Source of the DNA: Granulosicoccus sp045106855
Lineage (GTDB): Bacteria > Pseudomonadota > Gammaproteobacteria > Granulosicoccales > Granulosicoccaceae
NCBI GenBank assembly: GCA_045106855.1
Contig: JBGCFI010000008.1
Span: forward strand, 62,001-126,000
Reading direction: 5' to 3'
Length of the DNA: 64,000 nucleotides
In this document: positions 17,029 through 26,143 of the stretch, piece after piece
Position numbering within the stretch: the stretch's first letter is position 1
Layout: each line of letters opens with the position of its first letter
Made by a program: the position numbers and the translations under genes
Notes under the pieces: model-generated
Databases searched by the model: none
Seen by the model: the letters and a program-made list of their open reading frames with translations, nothing else
What the model was told of the DNA's origin: nothing

Positions 17029-19089
17029 TTATGACGATTGAATGTCAAGCCAAAGTTGTACGTGGTTGCGTAGTTCAAGTTCATATTGACGTACGCTTTG
17101 ACCAGCTTGTTGCACCAATGACAGATCTATCTGGTTGCTTAGCCTTCGCAGTGATGCGTAAGTGTCGTGATAACTTCGCTGCCCTGCAGCGAAACGTTGA
17201 AGCAGTTGCCTATCACGTTCAGCTTTTGGTGAAGATGTTGCTGGAGGGGGGGAGGCCACAACCGCTGATTGGCGTGCCAGTTCATTGTCTCTATGTATGT
17301 CCGAAGCGGTGAACAAGGTATCCGAAAGCAGCGGTTCAAAACTTTGCATTATTGCCACAGCGCGTTTTCCCGTGCGCGGATTCGCTCGAAAACCACGATG
17401 AAACTCAATGAAACCCAGACTTCGCCAGAATCCCAATGAACAGTCGTCCGCAGCAAAGCTTGCACCGATAGCATCCACACCCGGCTGCGTTTGCGTGTGT
17501 CCGGATAGAGTGTGTGGTCTCAAATACTCAGCGGTTACCGTCTGAACTAATCGTGATGCGAGTTTTTGTCGTCGTAAATCTGAATTAACAGCCAGACGCA
17601 AAATTCGGACGTATCGCTTTCCCAGTGCATCAGATTGATTCGCTGTCTGAGCGAGAAGTTGTGGCAGTAATTGATTCGGCAGGCGTCTTTTCCTGGCAAG
17701 AATCGCATCGTGCAGGCAAGCAGGGATGTCTCCCTCTCGTTCTAGCACCAGAACTCCAACCACAGCCTCGTCAAGCTTTTGTATCCAGAGTTGAACAGTC
17801 GGCGCGTCCAGAAGATGCTCCAGATCTTTGGTAGTAGTCTGATAATGCGTGCTGTGTAATAGCGAGTGTACGCTGGCTAGCAAATTCTCATCGCCAGTTA
17901 ATTCGTGTTGACTGACATGAGTAAGCTGGCATTGCGCAGCATGCGCTTTTGCCCGATCTCTGGGGTATCGAATAAGTTGATGCTGCGGCACAACAACTTT
18001 GTTGAGTAACAGGTGATCTGTAAAGTGTTCCAGAGCATCATTTTTTGCCCATCGCCAGGGTTGTTTTGCTTCAAGCTGGAGAAGGGGCTTCGATGTATGA
18101 GCCCAATCTGACAGCATGCGTACGTCAAAAGCTCTACCTGACGCTTCATAGCCATCAATCGTCGTGCAAAAAACAAGCTGTTTAAAGTGCGTCAGAAATC
18201 TTTGAAGTTGTTTAAATGACAGGCTGGCGGCCTCATCAACGAGCAACACATCGACGCTTGCTGTGCAGGCTGACTCCGGGCTCAGGTAATGTTTGGCCAA
18301 CTGACTGGCGTGTTGGTGAAAAGCGCTCAGCGCCGATTCATGTAAAGCCGTTATTCTGAAATCAATGCCGATATCGGAAAGATGCAAGGCCAGGCGGGCT
18401 AGTAGAGACGATTTACCTCGGCCTCTACGACCTTTAATGACTATACAGCTGTCGTCGTGGTCGGCAAGATGCTTGGACGCCTGAGCCAGCAACCGGTTTT
18501 GTTCAGCGAAGGCATGCGTATTGAATGCGGTTGACCGTGGTTTGTAAGAATCGTCATCTGGCATTTCAATTCTGTCAGCCTGTGTTGCGAAAGCTGCCTT
18601 GCCGCCCTGAGGTTGAATCTCAATACATCGCACTGTGTCCGGGAAAGCCAGGGCTGTCAGTGCTGCGAGATTTTCAAACCTCTGGATTGAGTGGCTGGAT
18701 GCCGGAGGAGCGCTTGTTTTTTCACCATTGTGGTCATTTATCGGGAGCTGTTCGGGACTTCCGGATGTGCCAATGATTAGGATTCCGCCTGCTTTGATGG
18801 TCCCTGCGACTGCTGCGATAAGTCCAAGATCGGGTCTGGGGCCGGTTTGTACGATGGCCACATACCTTTCTGAGCCGAGATATGCGGAAATTCGATCGGC
18901 TCTGTCTATATTAGAATCGCATGGCAGGAGTTCGCACTGGCAAAGTTGCGCAAACTGTTCAAGCCAGCCCTCGGGAGGGGAGATGACAACGAGGAAAGCT
19001 CGGGTGCCTCGATCAGCCGCCTGGGTTCGACAAATCTGTGCTTGTCTTACCAGGTCAAGCTGATTGCTGATTCTGAGGCGCGAGTTCAT
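17029..19089 (-). CDS. tmcA: tRNA(Met) cytidine acetyltransferase TmcA
   Basis: Uses acetyl-CoA and ATP to form N4-acetylcytidine at the wobble base of elongator tRNA-Met. The 686-residue product has an N-terminal DUF1726-type region, an ATPase module with Walker A GRRGRGKSS (residues 220-228) and Walker B LLVDEAA, then a GNAT domain (VRILRLAVNSDLRRQKLASRLV and FWRSLGFIEFHRGFRANP) and a C-terminal tail. The frame is open to 19134, but the ATG at 19089 (MNSRLRISNQ) is the first methionine compatible with the family. Confidence 0.9.
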   Translation of the reverse strand: MNSRLRISNQLDLVRQAQICRTQAADRGTRAFLVVISPPEGWLEQFAQLCQCELLPCDSNIDRADRISAYLGSERYVAIVQTGPRPDLGLIAAVAGTIKAGGILIIGTSGSPEQLPINDHNGEKTSAPPASSHSIQRFENLAALTALAFPDTVRCIEIQPQGGKAAFATQADRIEMPDDDSYKPRSTAFNTHAFAEQNRLLAQASKHLADHDDSCIVIKGRRGRGKSSLLARLALHLSDIGIDFRITALHESALSAFHQHASQLAKHYLSPESACTASVDVLLVDEAASLSFKQLQRFLTHFKQLVFCTTIDGYEASGRAFDVRMLSDWAHTSKPLLQLEAKQPWRWAKNDALEHFTDHLLLNKVVVPQHQLIRYPRDRAKAHAAQCQLTHVSQHELTGDENLLASVHSLLHSTHYQTTTKDLEHLLDAPTVQLWIQKLDEAVVGVLVLEREGDIPACLHDAILARKRRLPNQLLPQLLAQTANQSDALGKRYVRILRLAVNSDLRRQKLASRLVQTVTAEYLRPHTLSGHTQTQPGVDAIGASFAADDCSLGFWRSLGFIEFHRGFRANPRTGKRAVAIMQSFEPLLSDTLFTASDIHRDNELARQSAVVASPPPATSSPKAERDRQLLQRFAAGQRSYHDTYASLRRLSNQIDLSLVQQAGQSVRQYELELRNHVQLWLDIQSS

Positions 19090-19856
19090 TGTGATAACGT
19101 CACATGTAAAGCATAGAAACGCCAGTACAATCAAGCTTCGAAAGTGTGGTGACTTTCGTTATTCCTCCTCCAAGTGGTATATAGGCAAGGAGCTGCTTTG
19201 GGCCAAGGATGGCCTGCTTTTTTATCAGTTACCGTCCTTGAGACGCGAGACTATACACCAATTCCCCTTCAACGTGCTTTTGCAGTGCATTTGCAGGCGC
19301 TGTGGCCAGACAATATTGGCGACCAGGGTCACATTCTGCCCAGACTGACCTTTAGCGAGAAATTGCTCAGGTCGGATAAATACTGCAGATTCTTGTTGAT
19401 GCTGTGTGATTAACAAAGCTTATCCAACGCATCATGATTGCATTAGGACTGATACCAGATTAAAATATCAGCCTATTCAGCAGTTTGTGATGCCTTCATA
19501 ACCCTTTTCAACGACTTTGGAAAAAGTTGGCGGGCAGCGGTTTGGATCGTAGTGTTTGGTCACAAGTATTCAGACTTGTCACTTTCAGGTATGCACGGTG
19601 GGGATAGAATAGTGCGGACTAACAAGCTTTTAAGCGTGACTAGATGATAATGTCCCGGTTTTTCGCGAATCAGTTCGCACTGTGGCCTGGGCGTTTGCTA
19701 TAGCATTGCGCCCAAGCGAGAGGGACCTATACTCTACCGGCAGGTACAGATTCGATGCTGCATCGTAGTGGTAGTGTCTTCGGTTTGTAGTTTTGTAAAA
19801 TGATTTCGCCAAACTAGATTGTTAGACAGTTTTTTTAAATACACAGAGGATCACTC
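19090..19856. other. Long intergenic region before the fasciclin gene, with a structured element
   Basis: About 770 bases with no supported gene. At 19688-19714 TGGGCG pairs with CGCCCA around an inner palindrome TGCTATAGCA, giving an extended hairpin 140 bases before the fasciclin ATG. The open frame 19174-19413 gives a somewhat protein-like 79-residue product but lacks an ATG and a ribosome-binding site. Confidence 0.4.
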
Positions 19857-20936
19857 ATGATTAAGAAGTATTTTGCGATGACTATTATCGCGGCTAGCGT
19901 ATCGCTGGTTGCTTGCTCGGATGACGACGATGACGACGAAGTAGCGCCTACTCCGACAACACCAACCGTACCAGCAGTACCAGCAGCTACACCTGGCGTG
20001 GGTGGTACAGCTTTTGACACGATCGTAAACTCGCCTGATCACCAGGCACTTGAAGATGCCATCATTGCAGCTGGTCTGGCTGACACTCTGGATAACCCAG
20101 ACAGCCAGTTCACTATCTTCGCTCCGACTGATGCAGCACTTACAGCCGCTCAAGAAGCTCTGGGCGACGATTTCCCATCGGGTGATGCACTGGCTCGAGT
20201 TCTTACCTACCACGTGTTGCCAGGCACTGTTAATGCAGAAGCTGCTTCAACAGCTATCACCAATGCTGGTGATGAAGCTGCAAGTGTCGACACCATCCTG
20301 GTAGACCTGGCTGGTACCGCGGACGAAGTCACACAATCAGTTGCTCTTACAGCTGGCGGTGCATTGGGTATCCTGGTAAACGACAACGAAGTTACTGCAG
20401 CTGATGTAGTTTTGCGTGGTGCAGATGAGACGGAAGAGTCAACTCCGTCGATTGGTCTCGTCCACGTCATTGGTGCGGTTCTCCTTCCACCAGCAGCTCC
20501 TGAGCCTACAGCGCCAGTTGATCCGGTTGATCCGGTTGACCCTGTAGATCCAGGTCCGGTAGCAGGTGGTGCTGGAGAAGCTGCAGTGGAAGCATTAGGT
20601 ACATCCGGTATCTTCCTTGGTGCAATTGCTCGTGAATTCTCGGGTAACTTCGACTCGCAGGCGTGGACTTTCTTCATTCCTAGCGATGCAGCGCTTGGTG
20701 CTGCTGGACTTACCGACCTGACGACTGCGCAACTGCAAGCTCACATCGCCACTACTGCCTTCAGTGCAGATGATTTGGCAGGTGCATCGTCTGTCAGTGT
20801 GTCTAACAACACTGCATATGCTGTTGCAACAGATGGTGGAGTTACCACAGTTGACGGCAATGCCATCACTTTTGTTGGAGCTGGTGCAGCAGGTGCTCAG
20901 ATCTACACTATCGACGGTATTCTTGGCGCCGAGTAG
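19857..20936 (+). CDS. Fasciclin (FAS1) domain lipoprotein
   Basis: A 359-residue secreted lipoprotein: signal peptide with lipobox SLVAC (lipidated C20), an acidic stretch SDDDDDDE, then a first FAS1 domain (residues 40-210: FDTIVNSPDHQALEDAI, FTIFAPTDAAL, LTYHVLPG, IGLVHVIGAVLLP), a proline-rich linker with PVD repeats (PVDPVDPVDPVDPG), and a second, diverged FAS1-like domain (235-359: WTFFIPSDAALGAAG, IYTIDGILG). FAS1 proteins mediate cell-surface adhesion. Aspartate after the lipidated cysteine could act as an inner-membrane retention signal under the E. coli rule. The ATG is preceded by AGAGGATC. Monocistronic with its own terminator. Confidence 0.9.
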   Translation: MIKKYFAMTIIAASVSLVACSDDDDDDEVAPTPTTPTVPAVPAATPGVGGTAFDTIVNSPDHQALEDAIIAAGLADTLDNPDSQFTIFAPTDAALTAAQEALGDDFPSGDALARVLTYHVLPGTVNAEAASTAITNAGDEAASVDTILVDLAGTADEVTQSVALTAGGALGILVNDNEVTAADVVLRGADETEESTPSIGLVHVIGAVLLPPAAPEPTAPVDPVDPVDPVDPGPVAGGAGEAAVEALGTSGIFLGAIAREFSGNFDSQAWTFFIPSDAALGAAGLTDLTTAQLQAHIATTAFSADDLAGASSVSVSNNTAYAVATDGGVTTVDGNAITFVGAGAAGAQIYTIDGILGAE

Positions 20937-20981
20937 TGCAAAGCGTCTGATGCGGTAACCCCGCATCTTCGCTTTTAACGT

Positions 20982-21024
20982 AAAGCTGGCGGATCGTTCA
21001 ACGATCCGCCAGCTTTTTTTTTGA
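20982..21024 (+). terminator. Strong intrinsic terminator after the fasciclin gene
   Basis: AGCTGGCGGATCGT (20984-20997) pairs perfectly with ACGATCCGCCAGCT (21001-21014) across a TCA loop and is followed by a run of nine T. Confidence 0.93.
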
Positions 21025-21050
21025 TAATTTTTTAGAAAGTACACGCAAAC

Positions 21051-22238
21051 TTGAACCCTGCCATCAATTGCCAGTTTGACAGCGGTAACATCGAGCTTGT
21101 TGACGCGAGTAAGTGTTCTGGAGTCCGGCTCAGAATAAGACGTGATGCGTCTTCCGAATTCATGCAATGGTTTCATTTCAGTGCAGCTGGCGTGAAGGGC
21201 CAAAAATGCACTTTTATCATCGAGAACGCAGGAAAGACCAGCTATCCCAAGGGTTGGGAAAATTATCATGTCGCTTCAAGTATTGATCGGCAAACCTGGA
21301 CCAGAATTCCCAGTAAATTTAACGGGGATGAGCTGCAATGGACTGTCGAGGCTGAAGCCGATCAGATATGGTTTGCTTATTTTGCGCCGTATTCAATGGA
21401 GCAGCATGCTGATCTGATCAACACTGCGGCGCTGGCGCCCAGAGTCTGTCACGAGGTTCTCGGTCTTACTCATCAAGGTAGGCCCATTGATTACTTGCAT
21501 GTGTTGCCGTTTGCTGATTCTGATCTGTCAGCCAATGACGCTTCACAAACGGAAGCGATTAAAAGAGCGCAAATCTGGTTAATCGCGCGGCAACATCCCG
21601 GTGAGTCCATGGCAGAGTGGTTCATCGAAGGATTGCTAGCCCGACTGTTGGATTCCAACGATGCCACTAGCCGCGCTCTTCGTCAGATCACCGATGTGCA
21701 CATTGTGCCGAACATGAATCCGGATGGCTCTTTCCTGGGGCATTTGCGTACGAATGCGCTGGGAGTAAATCTGAATCGTGAGTGGGCAGGGCCTAGTTTA
21801 GATCGCAGTCCTGAGGTGCTTTACGTTCTAGAGCGCATGAAACAAACAGGTATCAATCTGGCGCTGGATATTCATGGTGATGAGGCCTTGCCGTATAACT
21901 TCATAGCGGGTACTGAAGGTGTCAGTGATTGGACGTTCGTCAGGAATGAAGAGTTGATCAATCTCAAACATACCTGGGCATCGATATACCCGGATTTTCA
22001 GGATCGATACGGTTACCCGATAAATTCGCCCGGAAATGCAAATCTGAATATATGCAGCAATCAACTTGCGTCGCGATTCGGATGTCTTGCCATGACACTT
22101 GAAATGCCTTTTAAAGACACAGCCAATGCGCCTCGCCCCTCGGTGGGTTGGTCTCCCGAGCGGTGTTTGCGGTTGGGAGCTTCTTTTGTTGATGTGGCTT
22201 ACCTTGCGATAACGAAACGGTTGCTGGTAAAGGCATGA
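21051..22238 (+). CDS. M14 cytosolic carboxypeptidase-like zinc peptidase (Nna1/AGBL type)
   Basis: Zinc carboxypeptidase related to eukaryotic cytosolic carboxypeptidases. Of the 395 residues, the first 120 form the family's N-terminal beta-sandwich domain (FDSGNIELVDA at the start, WFHFSAAGVKG). The catalytic domain has the zinc ligands H182 and E185 (RQHPGES) and H275 (DIHGDE), the substrate-binding NPDG and NLNREW, and the catalytic glutamate E351 (TLEMPF). No signal peptide, so it acts in the cytoplasm. Bacterial substrates are unknown. The start is TTG at 21051, chosen because homologues begin just before FDSGN. Confidence 0.87.
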   Translation: MNPAINCQFDSGNIELVDASKCSGVRLRIRRDASSEFMQWFHFSAAGVKGQKCTFIIENAGKTSYPKGWENYHVASSIDRQTWTRIPSKFNGDELQWTVEAEADQIWFAYFAPYSMEQHADLINTAALAPRVCHEVLGLTHQGRPIDYLHVLPFADSDLSANDASQTEAIKRAQIWLIARQHPGESMAEWFIEGLLARLLDSNDATSRALRQITDVHIVPNMNPDGSFLGHLRTNALGVNLNREWAGPSLDRSPEVLYVLERMKQTGINLALDIHGDEALPYNFIAGTEGVSDWTFVRNEELINLKHTWASIYPDFQDRYGYPINSPGNANLNICSNQLASRFGCLAMTLEMPFKDTANAPRPSVGWSPERCLRLGASFVDVAYLAITKRLLVKA

Positions 22239-22340
22239 ATTAGAGCAAGCTCGTAACAGGCAACGATCGCGAGTCTATCTACGATGCATGTCAGAGCTGC
22301 TCTCCCTGTATTGGGTCGCATCTACCGTAATGTGTCTACA

Positions 22341-23819
22341 CTATTGGAAAGCGGTTTCGAAAAAGCTTCGCAGCTTTCTGGAATGCAAACGTTCAGCCTT
22401 CATTTCACTCATTTTCTGCATTGCGAGCATGCCGATTTCAAGATGCTGCGCCACCTGCGTCTGATAAAAATCTGATGCCATTCCCGGAAGTTTTAACTCT
22501 CCTTGTAACGGTTTGTCCGACACGCAAAGAAGCGTGCCGTAGGGCACTCTGAGTCGAAAGCCGTTCGCTGCAATGGTGGCTGACTCCATATCCAGGGCAA
22601 CGGCTCGAGACTGTGACAACCTCCGTACCGGCTCTTTCTGATCCTGTAGTTCCCAGTTTCTATTGTCTATTGAGGCGACAGTGCCCGTGCGCATGATGCG
22701 TTTCAGCTCGTACCCCTCCAGTCCAGTGACTTCGGCCACAGCGCTTTCCAGTGCCTGTTGTACTTCAGCAAGGGCTGGTACAGGAACCCAGACGGGAAGA
22801 TCAGCATCGAGCACTTTGTCTTCACGTACATAGGCGTGCGCCAATACGTAGTCGCCGAGTTCTTGAGAATTGCGTAACCCGGCGCAGTGACCGAGCATAA
22901 GCCATGCGTGTGGACGCAGGACGGCGACATGGTCGGTTATGGTTTTAGCATTGGAAGGTCCTACGCCGATATTGACCATTGTAATGCCTTTGCTTTTGCC
23001 AGCCTTAAGATGGTAGGCGGGCATTTGTGACTGGCGTGAAGGCGCAGTTCCGGAGCTGGGCTCAGATTGACCATTTAACGTGATAACGTTTCCGGGCTCC
23101 ACGAATGCTTCGTAACGAGAATCACCTTTGGCCATCAAGTCTCGCGCGAGCCTGCAAAACTCTTCAATATAGAACTGGTAGTTGGTAAACAGGACGTAGT
23201 TTTGAAAGTGTTCAGGTGCAGTTGCTGAATAATGTACAAGTCTATACAGGGAATAGTCTATGCGTTGAGCAGGGAAGGGCGCGAGCGGCATTGGTAAGCC
23301 GGGCTCCAGCTCCTGTGTGCCGTTGACAATGTAATCATTGACGTGGGCTATATCAGGGACATCGAACGCATCCCTCAATGCTGTACTGATTTCCTGCGGT
23401 CGATTCACCGCGAGGGTAGAGCCAGCCTCCAGTGCAAAGTGCAACGGAATGGGGACATCTGAGAGTGCAATCTCTACGGGTTCGTTGTGGTTGCTGATTA
23501 ACAGGTTTAACTGGTGCACCAGATAACCGCGATAAAGTGAAGGCTGGGTAATGGTAGTGGTATAAAGTCCGGGCTGGTCAACGTGCCCATAGGACAGGCG
23601 CGAATCCACTCGAGCGAAGGTGCTGGTTCTGAAGCGGATTTCAGGGTAGAACGCGCGATGTTTGTTGTCGGGAAGTTGGCCGGCCAGATAATCTTTAAAC
23701 GCAGAGCGAAGAAACCTGGTGCTGATTTCGTAAAGTCTTATCAGCTCATCGACGGCTAATGAAGCGTCGGTAAAACTTCTCGTGGTTTGTGGTTCCGGGG
23801 TGCTTATCGTTGTACTCAT
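22341..23819 (-). CDS. amn: AMP nucleosidase
   Basis: Cleaves AMP to adenine and ribose 5-phosphate, balancing adenylate pools. The 492 residues match long Amn proteins: an N-terminal regulatory domain (FYPEIRFRTSTFARVDSRLSYGHV, LSDVPIPLHFALE) and a C-terminal phosphorylase-fold domain (MVNIGVGPSNAKTITDH, LMLGHCAGLR, SRAVALDMESATIAANG, LLCVSDKPLQGELKLPG). The MDMES-type block carries the ribose-binding residues. It starts 40 bases after the MFS gene on the same strand, so it may be the last gene of that operon. Confidence 0.93.
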   Translation of the reverse strand: MSTTISTPEPQTTRSFTDASLAVDELIRLYEISTRFLRSAFKDYLAGQLPDNKHRAFYPEIRFRTSTFARVDSRLSYGHVDQPGLYTTTITQPSLYRGYLVHQLNLLISNHNEPVEIALSDVPIPLHFALEAGSTLAVNRPQEISTALRDAFDVPDIAHVNDYIVNGTQELEPGLPMPLAPFPAQRIDYSLYRLVHYSATAPEHFQNYVLFTNYQFYIEEFCRLARDLMAKGDSRYEAFVEPGNVITLNGQSEPSSGTAPSRQSQMPAYHLKAGKSKGITMVNIGVGPSNAKTITDHVAVLRPHAWLMLGHCAGLRNSQELGDYVLAHAYVREDKVLDADLPVWVPVPALAEVQQALESAVAEVTGLEGYELKRIMRTGTVASIDNRNWELQDQKEPVRRLSQSRAVALDMESATIAANGFRLRVPYGTLLCVSDKPLQGELKLPGMASDFYQTQVAQHLEIGMLAMQKMSEMKAERLHSRKLRSFFETAFQ

Positions 23820-23859
23820 ATGAACTCCATTGGAATTCGCAAGCAGGATACCACGTCTC

Positions 23860-25095
23860 CTACTTTCGGTCTAATGGTTCACTCTTATAGGCCAGATAAA
23901 CAAGGGATAAGCCAGTAGCCGCAAGGTAAATAAGCTGCATCGTAAATTGAGTGTGTGTGGGTAAAATGAAAAGTACGGCCCCGAGTGCTATGAAAAAGAA
24001 GCCTAATATCCACTGCGAGCTGTAACTTTTTACTAGCAGGTATTGCACAGCGCCTTCGCGTCTGGCGACATCGAAAAAACGTTTGTTGAATGCCAGTCGA
24101 AAGAAGGATGAGAAGAACGTAACAACCAGCAGCGTAACGAGCAGGCTGGCTCCTTCGGATGCTTCAGTCAGGGTGAATCGAAGAAGCCACGATATGGCAT
24201 ATACGATTACTGCTACTCGGTAGACGCGGTCGATATCCAGATTATCGATAGTGTTTTTAATGGCAAAGAAAACAAGCGCAAAACCTATAGCGAGTAACAC
24301 AACGACAACCCCGAGTTTTGTAAAATCCCGGTTCACAACAAGAAATAAAGACAAGGTCCAGAAGTGGCTTTCCAGATAAAGAAATATTCCATCGACAGCA
24401 AAAGCGCTTCTGGATCCTCGCTTGTCGGAAAAGCGAAGGCTCTGTCGCGAGTTAACGATACCTCGCTGTTGAAGTAACGGTACGCTACCTTTATCAGAGC
24501 GAGCCAACCATAAGTTCGACGTCGTGCTTATTCCTGCGCTAAGGGCTAGTAACCAGACAAATCCTCCGTGTTCCAGAAAAAAACCACCCAGGATAATGCC
24601 CACTTTGAGAAACACTGTGACGAATATCTGAAAGTTTCCAAACTGTTTGCCCGTATCGTTCTGTCCAAGCTGTTGCAAAAACAGGGTGCGCTGGGTTGTC
24701 CAGAAAAATGCGTTATATAAACCGTTAAAAAATCCGATAGCACAGGCCGCGGCAATCAAATGGGTTGTTGATGTAGAGTCAACCTCGGACGTCAGGGGAA
24801 ACAACGCCATGCCCGGTATCGTTGTGAAGAGTCCGACGATAAAAACCAGACAGATCTCAAAGATGAACGTCAGGGCGATGAGGCGTTGAAGTGGCCACCG
24901 CGCGGACAGTCTTTGCCAAAGTCTTAACGAGGAGGCGAAGGTAATTCCTGAGACGCCGACAAGCAGGCTCAGGCCAGCCAGTTCAAGTCCGTGTGTCCAG
25001 AGATAGACTGGTAGAAAAAACGGCAGCAGACCAATGAGTAGTGAGTGCGCGCCCAGAAACTGGTAGAAGTATAGAGCTGATCGCTTACCGCTCAA
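23860..25095 (-). CDS. MFS-type transporter of the ATP-grasp cassette
   Basis: A 411-residue membrane protein with 11-12 hydrophobic segments (for example LLIGLLPFFLPVYL, VLLAIGFALVFFAI, LGFFFIALGAVLFIL) and no other domain. The arrangement fits the major facilitator superfamily, though the classic loop motif is not obvious. It lies between two ATP-grasp ligase genes upstream and amn downstream on the same strand, with a 79-base gap before and 40 after. By analogy with dipeptide antibiotic clusters, where an MFS exporter accompanies an amino-acid ligase, it may export the ligase product; that is inference. Confidence 0.72.
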   Translation of the reverse strand: MSGKRSALYFYQFLGAHSLLIGLLPFFLPVYLWTHGLELAGLSLLVGVSGITFASSLRLWQRLSARWPLQRLIALTFIFEICLVFIVGLFTTIPGMALFPLTSEVDSTSTTHLIAAACAIGFFNGLYNAFFWTTQRTLFLQQLGQNDTGKQFGNFQIFVTVFLKVGIILGGFFLEHGGFVWLLALSAGISTTSNLWLARSDKGSVPLLQQRGIVNSRQSLRFSDKRGSRSAFAVDGIFLYLESHFWTLSLFLVVNRDFTKLGVVVVLLAIGFALVFFAIKNTIDNLDIDRVYRVAVIVYAISWLLRFTLTEASEGASLLVTLLVVTFFSSFFRLAFNKRFFDVARREGAVQYLLVKSYSSQWILGFFFIALGAVLFILPTHTQFTMQLIYLAATGLSLVYLAYKSEPLDRK

Positions 25096-25174
25096 GGTGT
25101 CCTGGCCAGGGTTGTGCTGCCTGCAACAGTGCTGAGGATTTCACCGTTTGCAGTGTAGGCTTTAAGAGTATTGT

Positions 25175-26143
25175 TCAGAACGTATCAGCGTCGGCTACGG
25201 CCAACGCATCCATTTGTGCATAGAACGCATCGAGGTTCTCGGTTTTCCCGTAACGGGGAAAGCTGTGCATACGCGTATACGGTCTCGAATTTACTTCCAG
25301 AAATATGCAGCGTTGTTCCCGGTAATCCGTTTCAATGCCTTCTTCGAAGATCACATCAATTCCGAACAGTTTTGCATCGAAAGCCTTGATGACACTCAAA
25401 AACAATTCGCGGTTGGCCGCAGGGATAGTTGACTGGTCTATGGTTTCCACGACGCCGCCGGGAGCCAGGGCAACCCGATTGAACGTATAAACGCGTTCAC
25501 CGTTTGCTGGTACCGTTGCAAGGGTTCGACCGGATTTGGCTAGATAATTTACCGTAGCGGCGCTTTTGGAGATTGGATAGATCGTAGGGTGCAATCCCAT
25601 GTCCTTTCGCACTGTGTTTTCGGTATCAATGAGTGTGTCGATGTTATCGCTGCCGTTACCATCCACAAATGGCGGGTAGCGGCGAATTACTGAGACGATG
25701 TCAGTGTCGGTGGCAAGTACGCGGTAGTTTGATCCGAGCAAGTATTGTTCAACAACACTTGCCGGCCACCAGACCTTGACCCACAATGCAGCTTTCCAGA
25801 GTTCCCGGTAGTTGTTGATGGGGAAGTGACTACCACGTGAAAAACCACTTACATTCGGTTTGATGCACAGTGGAAAGCCATGCTCTTTTGCGAACCTGTG
25901 TGCAGTCAGCGGGTTGAAAAACAAGGTCCCTCTGGCGTGCGGCACATTGTGCTGCGCAAACATGTCACGCGCCTGACGTTTTGAGCGGCTGGCCTTTCTG
26001 ACTTGCAGCGAGTTGTAATTACTGCAGCCCGCCATGTATTTCTGACTGACCCAGCGATAGATCAGTGCTTTGAGAGATTTCACCGGGGAGTTAGCATAAA
26101 ATTCAAGGCTGCGGGTAGTGCTCACGAATATCGGTTTCGACAC
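25175..26143 (-). CDS. ATP-grasp ligase, cyanophycin-synthetase/glutathione-synthetase-like
   Basis: A 322-residue protein with the ATP-grasp core. Residues 85-110 are FPLCIKPNVSGFSRGSHF (ATP-binding lysine and glycine loop). SVVEQYLLGSNYRVLATD, VIRRYPPFVDGNGSDNIDTLI and a following N-R pair are the pattern of the central ATP-grasp domain of cyanophycin synthetases. CIFLEVNSRPYT holds the metal-binding Glu and Asn. Such enzymes form amide or peptide bonds through an acyl-phosphate. Substrates unknown. It overlaps the preceding ATP-grasp gene by 41 bases and is followed by an MFS gene. Confidence 0.82.
   Translation of the reverse strand: MSKPIFVSTTRSLEFYANSPVKSLKALIYRWVSQKYMAGCSNYNSLQVRKASRSKRQARDMFAQHNVPHARGTLFFNPLTAHRFAKEHGFPLCIKPNVSGFSRGSHFPINNYRELWKAALWVKVWWPASVVEQYLLGSNYRVLATDTDIVSVIRRYPPFVDGNGSDNIDTLIDTENTVRKDMGLHPTIYPISKSAATVNYLAKSGRTLATVPANGERVYTFNRVALAPGGVVETIDQSTIPAANRELFLSVIKAFDAKLFGIDVIFEEGIETDYREQRCIFLEVNSRPYTRMHSFPRYGKTENLDAFYAQMDALAVADADTF

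Noticed and set aside
19174..19413. 79-codon open frame with fairly protein-like composition
   Set aside because: Only a GTG start, no ribosome-binding site, no recognisable family; it may be a gene remnant but cannot be supported.
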